24,848 nucleotides of DNA. Source: Schoenoplectus triqueter (Eukaryota; Streptophyta; Magnoliopsida; Poales; Cyperaceae). Shown here piece by piece: positions 1-10,840 of this stretch (position 1 is its first letter; the number at the start of each line of letters is the position of its first letter). The translations under genes and the position numbers were made by a program. Below the pieces are notes generated by a model. That model worked only from the letters and a program-made list of their open reading frames with translations, ran no database searches and was not told the origin of the DNA. The stretch covers positions 1-24,848 of the forward strand of contig CAXKVV010001770.1 in NCBI GenBank assembly GCA_964058805.1, in the 5' to 3' direction.

Positions 1-777
1 AAGACGATCGTGGTTTTGTATTGACAGGAGGCGTTTTGAGAATTGTTTCTTGTTGTGTGTGCAGCATTAACTAACGTCAGTGTTAGCGGCTCAAGTAGTA
101 GTAGCTCGGCTGATAGGAAAGGACAACGCTTGTGTTCATACAGTTTCCTTCTCTAAAAGGATTAGATTAAAGATTAGATTAATGGAACTAGTGCAGGAAA
201 GGTCCCTTCTGATCAAACTGTCTAAGAGGACCATCTCGATTACCAGTATACGGTATACTAACTGAATTTGAAACTTCTTTTTAATTTTCTTTTTTTCCAG
301 AATTGCAGCTAATCAACCATGCATCATTCTCCAAAAAAATATACCTTCTTAATTGTAATCTGATAATTGTAAACAAACGTATGTAATTTAGTTAGTATTG
401 GACAAGATTTGATCAGTTTCAAGTTTGTTCTTGGATGATTTTATTTTATATATTTTTTATTTTCATCATCATCGATCTTCTTACTGATCGATTAAAAAAA
501 ATACGTTGCACGTGTTACAAGTATTTCCAATCATTTAATTTTTTTTAAGTAATCATTCGTGAAAACTTTGTTTGATTAGTCATCAAAAATCGTGTAACAA
601 AAGTACAAAACCGTTGAACTCTTGAAATCATTTAATACATTAATATTAATGAGTTATAAATTTTATCAAATTAATTTAATATTTATTCTAAAATGATAAT
701 GAACCTTATAATTCAATTTCGGAACTACTTTAACAGCTAAAATAATATAAACCCTTCTTAATCTAAATTTGAATCTA
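1..777. other. AT-rich intergenic DNA, possible 3' end of an upstream gene
   Basis: The first ~120 bp are less AT-rich than what follows. Two short open stretches on the plus strand end near 70 and 167. The second contains a run of six serines. A pyrimidine tract ending in CAG lies near 290-300. These could be the last exon and 3' UTR of a gene lying to the left, but I recognise no family and the reading frames are too short to decide. From about 300 to 777 I see only AT-rich sequence without coding signal. Confidence 0.15.
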
Positions 778-1050
778 CACGTCCCAACTTTAGCATGAAT
801 TTTCATGTGTCTGTGATATTAATGTATCAAGATTCATGGGTATTTGATACGATCCGATCCAAAATGATTCAAAAATAAATAAATTAAATATGAATCAAGA
901 TTTTTTTGACATGCCACGTTCTAACTTTTAGCATTTTTTTATGCGAGTATGTGATATTAATGTATCAATATTTTTCAAAACTTAACCCAACTCGAAATGA
1001 TTCGAGAATAAATGAAACAGATATGGGTTAAGATTTTCTTTTGATCTGTT
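778..1050. repeat. Diverged tandem duplication, period about 137 bp
   Basis: Two consecutive copies start near 778 and 915. Both begin with CACGT followed by a variant of AACTTTAGCAT. Both contain the identical 19-mer TGTGATATTAATGTATCAA (812 and 950), then a GATTC-AATAAAT block and a variant of AAGATTTT. The copies have many substitutions, so the duplication is old. No coding potential is seen. Confidence 0.6.
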
Positions 1051-1728
1051 ACGAATTGAGTTGGGTACGAGTCAATCTAACCCGTTTAATTATATTTTTA
1101 TGGATTTATTTTGTCAATAAAGCTAATCAAAACTTATATATACTAATTAAGATTAATTATATATTAACTTACTTTAAAATATATAAAAATATTAATACAT
1201 AATTAGTTTATTCGGATCGAATTGACTCGGTTTGACCCGTGACCTATTTGGATCGGATCGGAATAGGTCAATAAAAGTAATAAATTAATGATGACCCAAC
1301 CCCAATGAAACCCTAGTATGTGAGTGAGCATAGCTCAAAAGGGTTCGGCCCTTGAATCCGACCCGACTGGCTCGCTGAAAGATCTGGCCCTCTCACACTT
1401 ATAAGGATCAGATTTGATAAGGGTCAAGCCCAACCCCAAAAAATGAACCAATTTCCAATGCAACTCATTCAAACTTGACCTGACCTTAGCAAATACTTGT
1501 ATTTTAATTGTATGTAAAAAAATCTTAAAAAATAGAAATTAAAAATAAAATAAAACACAAAAAAATCTAATTTGTTTGACATTTGTAGTGATAAATTTTT
1601 TTAATATTTTAATATTAAATGTTATATTTTAGCTATATTTACAAAGTTAGAAAAAATAATTAAAAATGATAAAAGTCTTTTCAAACCTGATTTTTATGGC
1701 TCAGATGGCTTAACAAGGATCCAATACT
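1051..1728. other. Intergenic, GATCGG/GACCCG-rich noncoding stretch
   Basis: There is no open frame of note. Between about 1210 and 1430 the sequence is enriched in variants of GGATCGGATCGG, GACCCGAC and GGTCAA. Such motifs are common in degenerate plant intergenic repeats. The rest is A/T-rich. I cannot assign it to a named family. Confidence 0.3.
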
Positions 1729-1804
1729 GGGCTCCCCAAAAAGTTAGATCATTTGAATATTATCATGGGCTACCCCTAAAAATTAGATCTTTTGAATATT
1801 ATCC
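1729..1804. repeat. Two-copy tandem repeat, period 38 bp
   Basis: Copies at 1729-1766 and 1767-1804 share the order GGGCT-CCCC-AAAA, then TTAGATC, then TTTGAATATTATC. They differ at only a few positions. This is a simple local duplication in noncoding DNA. Confidence 0.7.
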
Positions 1805-2267
1805 TTGTTAAATTTAGCCCTTTCATAGATCCATTAGACCTGACTTTTGAAAAAGTCGACTCGAACTTTAAAGACGATGATTATATGTGAGCAACGTGCA
1901 TCTAAACTACTAACTAAATTTTCAATCATATTCACATTGAAATAGATTTTTTTTTCCTTTTGCCTCCTTTTCCTCTACTCTTTTATGTGGAATACAGTTT
2001 TTGTTATCACTTCACTAAAACGGACTCAGACTGTACACACATCTGGAGTGTAATGTAATTAGGGATGTAAAAATCCAGAAGTAATGCAATCAGGGATGCA
2101 AACGGATAGGATATGATCCGATTTTATTTGCAATTCAAATCTAGATAATAATAGAAATTATCTGATTCGTATTCATATATGAAAATATCTATATTTATAT
2201 TTATATTCAAAAATTATAATGGATAAGGATGTAGGTTGGCTATTGTATATTCGTATCTGTACATTTA

Positions 2268-3724
2268 GGGAGTGTTTGGCACTCAATGGAATAGCAAAAT
2301 GTTGGAATAGAATAGCTATTCCGACGAATTAATTTGCCAAACGAATTTTAGACAAAGTAGAAGAGTGCAGAATAGTGTTAATCCGGTATACCAACTTATA
2401 GGTGGAATATCAGATTAGCTCTCGTCGGAATAACGATTATTGTTTGATTATATTATATTATGGTTATGATTATGATTTAGTATTATTATATTATTATATT
2501 ATATTTATAATTATAATTTATTAATATATTAATATTATGATTATTATTTATTATTATTATCATTATATTATTATTATTAAATTATTATTATCATTATTAT
2601 TATTATATTACCATTAGTATTATTATTATAAATATAATTTTAATATTATATCATTATATTATGAATATAAATATAATTATTTTATTATTATATTATTATA
2701 ATCAAGATTATTTATTATTATATTATTATATTATGATGATTATGATTATGATTATTATTACTTACTGTTATTTTATTATGTTGTATTATATTATTATATG
2801 TTGATTATAGTGATGATTAATTTATTATTATATTATTATAATTATAATTATTTATAATTATTTTTATGATTATGATTATATTTTTATTATCATATTATTA
2901 TTATTATGATTATGGTTATATTATTATGATTATGACTATAATTATTATTATCATGATTATGATTATGATTATTATATTATGATTATATTATTAAAATAAT
3001 GATTACTTATTATTATATTATTATTATAATTATGATTGTAATTATAATTTTTTAGTATTATATTACTATATTATGATTATGTTTATATTTTTATTATATT
3101 ACTATTATAATATTATTTATTATGATTATTTTATTATGTTATATTATATTATTATATGTTGATTATATGTATGATTAATTTATTATTATATTATTATAAT
3201 TATAATTATTTATAATTATTTTTATAATTATGATTATATTTTTATTATTATATTATTATGATTAGGATTATGATTATATTATTATGATTGTGACTATAAT
3301 TATTATTATCATGATTATGATTATGATTATTATATTTTGTTTATATTATTAAAATTATATTTACTTATCATTATTATATTATTATAATTATGATTGTAAT
3401 TATAATTTTTTATTATTATATTACTATATTATGATTATGTTTATATTTTTATTATATTACTATTATTATATTATTATTTATTATGATTATTTTTTATTAC
3501 TTTATTATTTTTTTATCTTACTATTATGATTATTATTTTATTATTATTATTATTATTATCATCACCATTATTAGTATCATAATTATTCATAATTTAACTG
3601 TTCTGTGTAACGACTGTCAAACGATATTTTCGCTCTTCCGAATAGTCAATAATACCACTCTCCCAAAAAAAAAAACTATTCTACCACTCTTCCAAATCTA
3701 TTCCTTGATTTGCCAAACGGACCC
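2268..3724. mobile_element. Harbinger-like MITE, copy 1 (1457 bp)
   Basis: The left terminus GGGAGTGTTTGGCA and the right terminus TGCCAAACGGACCC form imperfect inverted repeats. The similarity continues inward to GGAATAG on both sides. The element is flanked by TTA at 2265-2267 and 3725-3727. A three-base TWA target duplication with G-rich termini is typical of PIF/Harbinger-type MITEs. The interior is almost pure A/T with ATT-rich low-complexity sequence and encodes no transposase. A perfect palindrome GAATAGCTATTC lies at 2310-2321. A closely related copy lies at 22335-23439. Confidence 0.8.
2768..3483. repeat. Internal tandem duplication in MITE copy 1, period about 358 bp
   Basis: Copy A (about 2768-3125) and copy B (about 3126-3483) align along their whole length. 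Landmarks recur 358-360 bp apart: TTATTTTATTATG at 2768 and 3126, GATTAATTTATTATTAT at 2815 and 3173, GACTATAATTATTATTATC near 2934 and 3294, and TTACTATATTATGATTATG near 3063 and 3421. MITE copy 2 has a single copy of this unit. The length difference between the two elements (352 bp) is close to one unit. Confidence 0.75.
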
Positions 3725-4211
3725 TTAGCTATTATATTTATTCATATCTAATATTATTTGAAGGTACATGTATCCGATATTATTTGATTTTATTCAAATT
3801 TATATCTTGAAAAATCATTATATATTTTTCTATTAGATTTGTAGTGTACATTATAGATAAAATTAATTTTACATCTAATTTATGCTCACGTAACATATTT
3901 TTATATAATTTATTAATGCTTTTGAACTACTAATATAATAATACTTATAATTAATATGTAATTTTAAGAATCAATGATTCTATCAAAAATAATATTATAT
4001 AATTATTTTTTTTAATATTATATAATATTTTATTTAATATCTAAAATATATTCATATTTATTTGATATCTGACCGTATTTAAATATCCATTGAATATTCA
4101 ATATTATTTTTATCTGAGTCTATCTATATTCAGATCCATGTTCAAAAAATTATAATGAATACTAATATCATAATACTATTATCTGTTAGTATCGGGATCG
4201 TTTACACCTGT

Positions 4212-6329
4212 AAATGTAACATCTTATTACAATATTATAACTCTCATTTAAAATAAATCAGTCTCTAAGACAAGTATGGAAAGAGAATGTACATATCGTT
4301 GATGTGACCGAAGTTTTATTTTGTCTTCTGTACTCCCTTTTGCCTACATAGGTTCACCCGCAAAACTAAAACCACTTTAAATGAATAATTGAAGTATGAT
4401 TTAAAGGTAAGATAAGAAGCAAAACTGAAAAACTCAAACCACTTATTTTCACGATATTTTTTTCAAAGTGAAAACTGTTATGCATAAAATGTGAAGGGCA
4501 ATTTTTTGTATAATTGATTAAAAAATATTTAATACAAATTGGCAAATCTGGAAAACAACGAAAGTTAATTGACCAACAATATACACGCAATTTTGCCACT
4601 GATGCGAAGAATACTTACTGGAGAAGAGACAACACATCATGCTTGAAAATTCATAATGAAAATTTATGAAATATGTTGATGTCACCTGTTATTTTAGTAT
4701 TGCCTCCAAATTTTCCCTTCATCATTTCTCTAGGATTAGGAATTTAGGATTCAAATTAAATATAATCATAGCTAAAAATTGCAATACGTAGTATTTTATT
4801 TTTACATATCGGGGACATCCGTCCCATTCTTATCAACATGTTATATCATTTCAATTATTTCTATAAATTTCAAATTGGTGTCGAGCCCAATATATAAATG
4901 TGGGAAGGACGTGCAATTTGATTGGCAAAAACCAGCTCAGAAGTCGAAACACTTTTTAACCGAAACATTAATTAAGTGGGGGTGTAAAATTGGGATTTTA
5001 TAGTTCGAAAGGAAAAAAAAAAAGGATTTTACACACCCCAAAACGATGAGAGGGGACGATGATCCTCATATGTCGCCAAACAATGTGCTCAAGGCGTTTC
5101 AACTTGTAATCTTGTACCAGATCTTCATATTTGGTTTGAACCTTATGTTCAGCAGCTTGTTCTTTCTTTTTCAAGTTTTTTTTTCTAGTTTTTATGTAAC
5201 AAGGTAAAAGATATCCAATCAAATTGAATGGACTTCTTTTCGTGGGCTCTGTTTTAAATTTAGGCTTAATAGTGGGCTAAGTTATATTTTTTATTACAGG
5301 TGACAGTCGGCAGGATGGAATCAAAATTTTAGTATAATGGGCTGAGATATGAATTTACGTTTTTAAAGTATTAAGATTGATAAATTGAGGGTTAATACAT
5401 CATATGAAATAAAAATACATAATAAATTTTAATTTTGATATATAATTTTCGTAAAATTAGGGGAGCCGGATCCTCCAACCCCCTGTTTCGGATAATGTTA
5501 GTTTGACCTTTTAGAGGAAGTCGGGTCAGAACAGTATTTGGCAGGATCAGATCAACTTATATGCTGATTTTTTTAGATCTTAAATTGATTGGATTGTAGA
5601 TCATTTAATCTCGAAAGTCAGATCAGATCAGATTCGAATCATATTGGTTCAGTTTGACTTTCTTTTAAAAAAATTGGATCAGATGATGTTCAGATACGAA
5701 TAGATCAGATAAATTGTTGAGTCGGATGAGTTTCTCCCACCTCTAATTTTGATTGAGCATTTCATTATCGCTACAGCAGCCTATGATTTAATGAAGAGAA
5801 CAATAACGCTAACAACTCATTAATATGGCAAAATTAATGTAGATGTCAGTTTTTGCTCTCTTTTTTGTGAAAAGATTAATGGAAAATGGTTCAAATTGGA
5901 ACTTTTGAACAATATATTGGATTGAATAATATACTGGTAAAAATGAGAGCGAAGGATTCAACACCTTTCATGAGAATTAAGGATACGTACTGCACATGCA
6001 TTTGTTGTAGATCCACTCCAATTTTTACACTTTAATTTGTGTTTGAATCGCTTGCAATTTTGTACCTTTTCATCATATACATTATTAAAGATCATGAAAT
6101 CAACTGGATTTTAGAAGAAAAATACTGAAAAAGAACCATATGAACTGAAAATACAAGAAAATTAGTTTTAATGTATCTCTCTCATCCAAACACTCTTTAT
6201 CCGACTTCTTGAAAGCTTGGCGTTGACAGAAGCTGCCAAAAACTCTCTCTGAGGATTAAAGAGCAATCAGGTATTAGATATTACGAAGATGTTTTTTTCC
6301 ATTGAATCCTAAATTAATGGGAGTTGATA
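4212..6329. other. Intergenic AT-rich DNA
   Basis: No convincing gene is present apart from the doubtful exon relic at 5082-5185. Between about 5500 and 5740 there are repeated CAGATCAGATCAG/GTCGGAT motifs and an end-like CCCACCTCTA. This resembles the degenerate GATC-rich repeats near 1200-1430. Open frames in this stretch are low-complexity and show no family resemblance. Confidence 0.3.
5082..5185 (-). pseudogene. Possible exon relic of a coiled-coil protein
   Basis: On the minus strand a short frame is rich in Lys, Glu and Gln and contains KKEQAAEHKVQTKYEDLVQD, a heptad-like, charged, helix-forming stretch. The flanking codons are A/T noise, and no start codon, splice pair or neighbouring exons are visible. 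The segment faintly resembles plant coiled-coil proteins with a KYEDLLQ-type motif, but I cannot name a gene. It could also be a chance open frame, since the lysine codons sit in a poly-A-rich context. Confidence 0.25.
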
Positions 6330-6600
6330 TGTATAAATATCATATATAACACCATCAATACATATTGTATTATCCAGATTAAATAAAGTTATTAATCATG
6401 TTAATAACTTTATTATGCAATTTATTTTGTATAATAATTTTATTATTAAATATTAATGAGTCATTATTCAGATTAATAGTACTTAAGTTGAATAATAAAA
6501 TTACTGTAAAATTACTGTCAGTTGCATAATAAAGTCATTAATATAAATAATTATAATAATAATAATAAAGTTGGTATAGATGATGGTATCAATGAAGTAT
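6330..6600. repeat. Foldback (inverted repeat) element
   Basis: A perfect 14-bp inverted repeat AATAAAGTTATTAA / TTAATAACTTTATT lies at 6382-6395 and 6401-6414 with a 5-nt spacer. A longer imperfect inverted pair, about 50-60 bp per arm, joins roughly 6400-6455 to 6485-6545. Both arms carry ACTTTATTATGCAA and AATTTTATTATT. This has the architecture of a small foldback MITE. No clear target duplication was found, so the ends are approximate. Confidence 0.5.
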
Positions 6601-6776
6601 CTCTGTAATAACGTTCATCCTTAGTAAACATGCAAAAAAGTATTCTATATAACCTTTTAAAAACATTGAAAAAAATACTGGAGTCGCTTAAAATGGAAAG
6701 AGAGAGTCATCTGATTCAAAAGAAGCTTAAAAATATATAAAAGAAATAAGAAAATTGTGCCAAAGCTACTATGAAA

Positions 6777-8175
6777 TTATCTCCTTTTGATCTCCCAAAC
6801 TACATAATCCCTTCCATGAGCAACTATCTTGCTATTATGAGGAACATGATTGCCAACATGGTATCTTGGCCCAATCTTCATGATGATTTTTTCGTCAATA
6901 GATGCAACATATATATCGGCCTCAGCAACACTAGCCGGGTGAATCCTGTTTCGCCTTCTAATCATTGCCAGGTTGCGGATCTCATCCCTCAGACCCCAAT
7001 CAAAGTAGTGATCATATATAAAACTATAAAAGATAGAAGTTAATTCTGAACCATAAAATGTCAATATATGAGTTTTCAATACTGGTTTGAAACAGGTATG
7101 GGTTCTGGAGCAGAGGGGCTGTTTAGTAGGATGGTACCAGTATTAGAATTGGTATCAACTACAAGGGTTTTGAGGCTTCAGGGTCATATCAATTTTCCTT
7201 GTTAGTTTGAATGAGGCATAGAATTCGAACGTTACGCCTTATCAAAGGCTTTGACTGGTAGTCAATCAAGTAGATGAAAAAAAAGACTCCAAAGGCCGAA
7301 GGCTCAATTGTTTGGCTGAAAAGATTCCCAGTTTTGGACAAAGAGTAGTCGGGAAGATGTTTACTTTCTTACCCAGTCAAGCAAGCTGAATCACCCTAGC
7401 ATCGGAATAGTGAACTAAAATTGATGTAATGTATTCTTGTTAAAAAAAATTCTTTTTCTTTTATTTCATACTTTCAGCATGATACAAGCCTCCCAATTCT
7501 CAATTAGTACTACCCATTAGGCTTCCATCTTTTCTTCTTCTTGCATCCTTTATCATGCTTCATGTTTCACTAATTAAGGTTGGTTGTGCATAGGATGCAA
7601 GAGACTATTACAATTTCATTGGGAAAAAGGACCGTCAGCAACAAATAAATCAATAGACCAGGCTTAGTTCTTGACTCTGTTTTTGTTCAATTTATTCTCG
7701 GATAAATTCAAATAACTGTGAACATGTGCAGTCGTGCAGACCAAACGTTGAATAGGGTTTTCCAATTGTTATTAATCAACAATAGTTTAGTAATCATGGA
7801 CATCGATCTCATGTAGGTTGATTAAACAATCATGGCAATTATATGTACAATGGAGGATTATAGTTATTAGTTAAGTTCTGGTATGATGTTCACATATTAA
7901 AGGGTTCAGCCATTGCATTGTGAACTGGTGGTATAATTTAGTGATGAAAAATCCAAAAAAAAATATATATATATATATTCATCATAAAACTTACTGTGCA
8001 AGGGATCTCTGGATGTGTGAGAACATATGCATAACCTTGGATGACCTTGTCAGCAGGAAAAGTCCACAGATTCTGTGTCGAACCTCTAAGCGATATTTGA
8101 CAAACGGGATAAACTGTTTCCGCAATTCAAGTTGGAGCATCCTTTTATCTATTTGAATTGAAGTTAGCTATCTTA
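6777..8175 (-). pseudogene. Alpha-amylase 3' fragment (pseudogene)
   Basis: Two separated pieces match plant alpha-amylase (GH13, starch endohydrolysis). The upstream piece (7995-8084, minus) reads [20 protein letters not shown], then VLTHPEIPC, which in the family directly follows the FVDNHDT motif. It ends at a GTAAGT donor. The second piece (7023 down to the TAA at 6777-6779) reads DHYFDWGLRDEIR, then an all-beta C-terminal domain with KIIMKIGPRY and VVWE. This is the family's normal end. Three defects are visible. The residues before GSTQ read FVKYRLE with a one-base deletion, so the FVDNHD catalytic segment is gone. The second exon begins with an apparent ATAT insertion after TTTTAT that gives a TGA when spliced at 7024/7023. 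The C-terminal domain seems to lack about six residues after IHPAS. Sequence at 8090-8175 is a faint relic of the preceding part. No 5' exons are found up to SCP2. The open frame of 100 residues at the end is coincidental survival, not a gene. Confidence 0.85.
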
Positions 8176-9537
8176 AGTAGAAAGTAGCTGCCTCAACTGT
8201 TCATTAATTGCTACAAATTTGGCCAGATATGATGAGATTTGGCGGTGCAATTTCCAACCGCACCTAAACAACATCCTACAATCATATATACTTAGCCAGA
8301 TGGTTGCAATTGGACAAAGAGGATAGAGATTTTTCTTGGACATTCAACCGATCAGTCATGCCAGAGACGTAGGTGATGATGTATATACATAACGAACAAA
8401 GTTGTTTTTCTCTTCTGGGATTTAGACTGACCCAACTGCTACAGTTGAACCGCCTACTGTGGTTGGATTTTACAGATAAGACTGTCACATTGGCATGCTA
8501 CTGTCATAGTTATCATACACTGCATTTACTAGATAAGATCATGTCAAATTCTTACCGGAGCTGACAGTATTTATAGTTGAATGCGTAGGTTTAGAAACCT
8601 TGATACAGTAGTACAGAGAGTATGATGGAATTTATAACTGTGGTCGATCAGAACACAGTAATACAATGAATCTAATTCGGCAAGCAAATCTAATATAGTT
8701 GGTGGGGGCATGTCACTTATTTTGTTAAAAATGATAATGCTTTCTTTAGCTGTAATATACGTCTGGTAAATAAACTGACACCTAATTTCAAATAAGATCA
8801 GTGATAAATTATGTTATGTTTTGTACTAGAACACTATAGTTTTTGCTGGTAGAGAAACTAAGTATACTGCTCATATTTGCGCCCCCCCCCCCCCCCCCCC
8901 ATTTCCTCATCTGACAAATGACATGACGCATGGGCTAACAGGGTAAGGGGCCCTTTTGTCAGTGATTGTGGCGGAGATAGGGGGCGTTGACCCTGGCACA
9001 GAATATTTTTCCTTTAGGAAACAAATGCATTGCTGTGGGTCATAACAAAATAGAGAGAGAATTAACTCATCCTGCCAGTACAGCCCATGGACCACATAGA
9101 TCAATACATTGTATAACATTCCGAGTAATAGTCCGGCCCATATTTTAGGCTAAGCCCACTAGGATCGGTTCATCAGTTGTTACACCGAGCCAGACTATCA
9201 CGCTCATCAGGTGCAACAAAGTAAAATTATAATGGCATTGAGCCTAAACAAAAAGGAAAAGGCCCAGATTTAAACAACACAGCAGTAGACCAATCAGGGG
9301 TACCTTTGCATCTCAATCTTAAAAATTAATTACAATTTCATAAAATGATCCCACAAGTTAAGAAGATTTCGTGGCTAAAATCAATAGAGAATGATTGCCT
9401 TCTGCAAAGATATTGATCATTAGCAATGAATCGTGCATAGATTACATCCGTTCCAGAGAAAGATAACTTAATTTGAACAGCATTACAAGAGTATTTGTAT
9501 GATGTTTATATTCATTCAATAACCATAATTAGCTGTT
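8176..9537. other. Intergenic DNA between the amylase relic and SCP2
   Basis: I could not recognise further amylase exons here, nor any other family. The part from about 8930 to 9240 is less AT-rich and has stops in all frames. The end nearest SCP2 probably contains the SCP2 3' UTR: on the minus strand, after the TGA at 9538, an A/T-rich AATGAATATAAAC (about 9504-9517) and TTGTAATG could serve as polyadenylation signals, but this is weak. Confidence 0.3.
8882..8900. repeat. Poly-C tract, 19 consecutive C
   Basis: A run of 19 cytosines stands alone in AT-rich DNA. Such runs are rare in plant DNA and prone to length error in sequencing. The complementary G19 could form quadruplexes. Confidence 0.95.
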
Positions 9538-10743
9538 TCAGAGCTTGGAAGGCTTGGGGAAAATATCAGGCGTGAATTTTTGTGCAGCACTAATACTTCC
9601 TTTGATCTTCATAGCACCTCTGTATTTCAACACAAATAGAACATGAAACAAGTATATATATTAACGCTTCTTTCAGGTACCATGAAAAGAAAAACAAAAC
9701 TGGTTCTCAAACCTCCTTTTTCCCTTTCATTTATTTTTGGTTTCGTATTTTAAGCTCAACTGGAACTTGATTTTTTCTTCCACAAAAGAACAAACAGAAG
9801 TTCTATTATTGGCTATTCCTAGTTTTCTTATATGCATGATACCATAATAAGAATCACCGAGACAGGTAATGACAGGATCTAAAGTAGCATGTGCATGTTA
9901 AGAGTTTAGTACAATTATTTTTCCGTTCAAAGTGGTTTTCTTGTGTAATACTATATGCTGCCAGTACTGGTACAAAGTATCCCCTCACAAGCAACATCTC
10001 AAATAACTGATATGATACAAATATTAATTGACAACTACAAGTCTATAATGATTGGTAAGAGATAAGAATTTGAAGAGACGCTCAAATTACCTGATGAAAG
10101 CAATTTGCGGATTCATCTTCCCAGAGGATATCGAGAGGAAATTGTCATCAGTAAATGAAAACGTTGCATCTGGTTTCCCATCATACGGTCCTGAAACAAG
10201 CAATATTTCAACAAAAAATTGAAGAATATGGTTGGGATAAGTGAAATTGAATCAAGAGAGATAATGTAAAAGGAATAATCATATTCCTATTTCATCGTTT
10301 CTTGGACATGGAACCCTCAATTTTCAGTCTAGGTCAAATACCCAACATTACCAGGCCAATTCCATCATGAGGTAAGCTCGAAGAAATGAACTTGACACAA
10401 ATTACACATATTTTGGACAATAACGACAATAAAGGGGAACTAATCGAAAACCTTTAGAGACTTTGCCCTCTTTAAGATCAACCACGAAGATCTCCTCGTT
10501 GAATCCAATTTTCTGTTCATAACAAATTGAAACAAACAGAGTTGAATATCAGATACTAGATCTCGACAAATTTTCCTCAAAAAACATCACTCCAAAGGGA
10601 GAGAAGGAAAACGAAGAGACCTTAGGAGCGATGTTGAGCTGGTACACGAGGCCGACTTTCTCCTTTAATTGCTTCCCGGCGTCGGTTTCGAGGTGTTTTT
10701 TCATCTGCTCCAATAGAGCCGCCGATTTCAAGGAGCTCTCCAT
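9538..10743 (-). CDS. SCP2: Sterol carrier protein 2, peroxisomal (four exons, intact)
   Basis: Spliced exons on the minus strand are 10743-10621, 10512-10452, 10190-10091 and 9619-9538. The introns (108, 261 and 471 bp) all have GT-AG ends. The joined frame encodes 121 residues and stops at TGA 9538-9540. It starts MESSLKSAALLEQMKKHL, continues with GLVYQLNIAPK (residues 31-41), FVVDLKEGKV, DATFSFTDDNF and SGKMNPQIAFIRGAMKIKG, and ends FPKPSKL. This is the complete stand-alone SCP-2 domain of plants, close to the usual ~123 residues. The final SKL is a type 1 peroxisomal targeting signal. The family binds lipids and acyl-CoA in a hydrophobic cavity and transfers sterols and other lipids between membranes in vitro. 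The chosen ATG (10743-10741) is preceded by a purine-rich leader and lies at the usual position ahead of the first helix. No frame defects are seen, so it is probably functional. Neighbours are unrelated relics. Confidence 0.95.
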
Positions 10744-10832
10744 TTCTCTCTATTTTTTGGATTTTTTTTCTTCTTCTTTTTCCTTGGTGGTTTGTGTTAT
10801 TAATGAACGGTGGCTTGGGCATGCGAGCTGTT

Positions 10833-10840
10833 CTATTTAA
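10833..10840 (-). promoter_or_regulatory. Candidate TATA box of SCP2
   Basis: On the minus strand TTAAATAG lies about 90 bp upstream of the SCP2 ATG. This would place transcription start roughly 60 bp before the ATG, giving a GA-rich leader over 10744-10795. The position and leader composition are plausible for a plant gene, but the core is not a perfect TATAAA. Confidence 0.4.

Larger units (their letters stand above)
2093..4211. repeat. Old TIR repeat interrupted by the first MITE
   Basis: The left end near 2093 reads GGGATGCAAACGGATA. The right end near 4190-4211 reads ATCGTTTACACCTG, whose reverse complement (GGTGTAAACGAT) matches the left end imperfectly. Both arms (about 2100-2260 and 3730-4200) contain AT-rich sequence with ATATCC and CAAAAATTATAATG motifs, consistent with one element split by the insertion at 2268. 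The exact termini and target duplication cannot be fixed by eye. It may be a nonautonomous DNA transposon. Confidence 0.45.

Noticed and set aside
80..265. 61-codon plus-strand frame at the left edge
   Set aside because: It has no recognisable motif and no conserved codon pattern. It probably belongs to a 3' UTR or intergenic sequence.
2480..3590. Possible CRISPR-like or satellite array
   Set aside because: The ATT-rich repetition has no unit/spacer structure. It is low-complexity MITE sequence with one large tandem duplication.
3483..3728. 81-codon plus-strand open frame rich in Ile and Tyr
   Set aside because: It lies wholly in the ATT-rich interior and right end of MITE copy 1. Its composition is low-complexity.
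6771..7043. 90-codon plus-strand open frame
   Set aside because: It is the antisense shadow of the alpha-amylase C-terminal exon, which matches the family on the minus strand.
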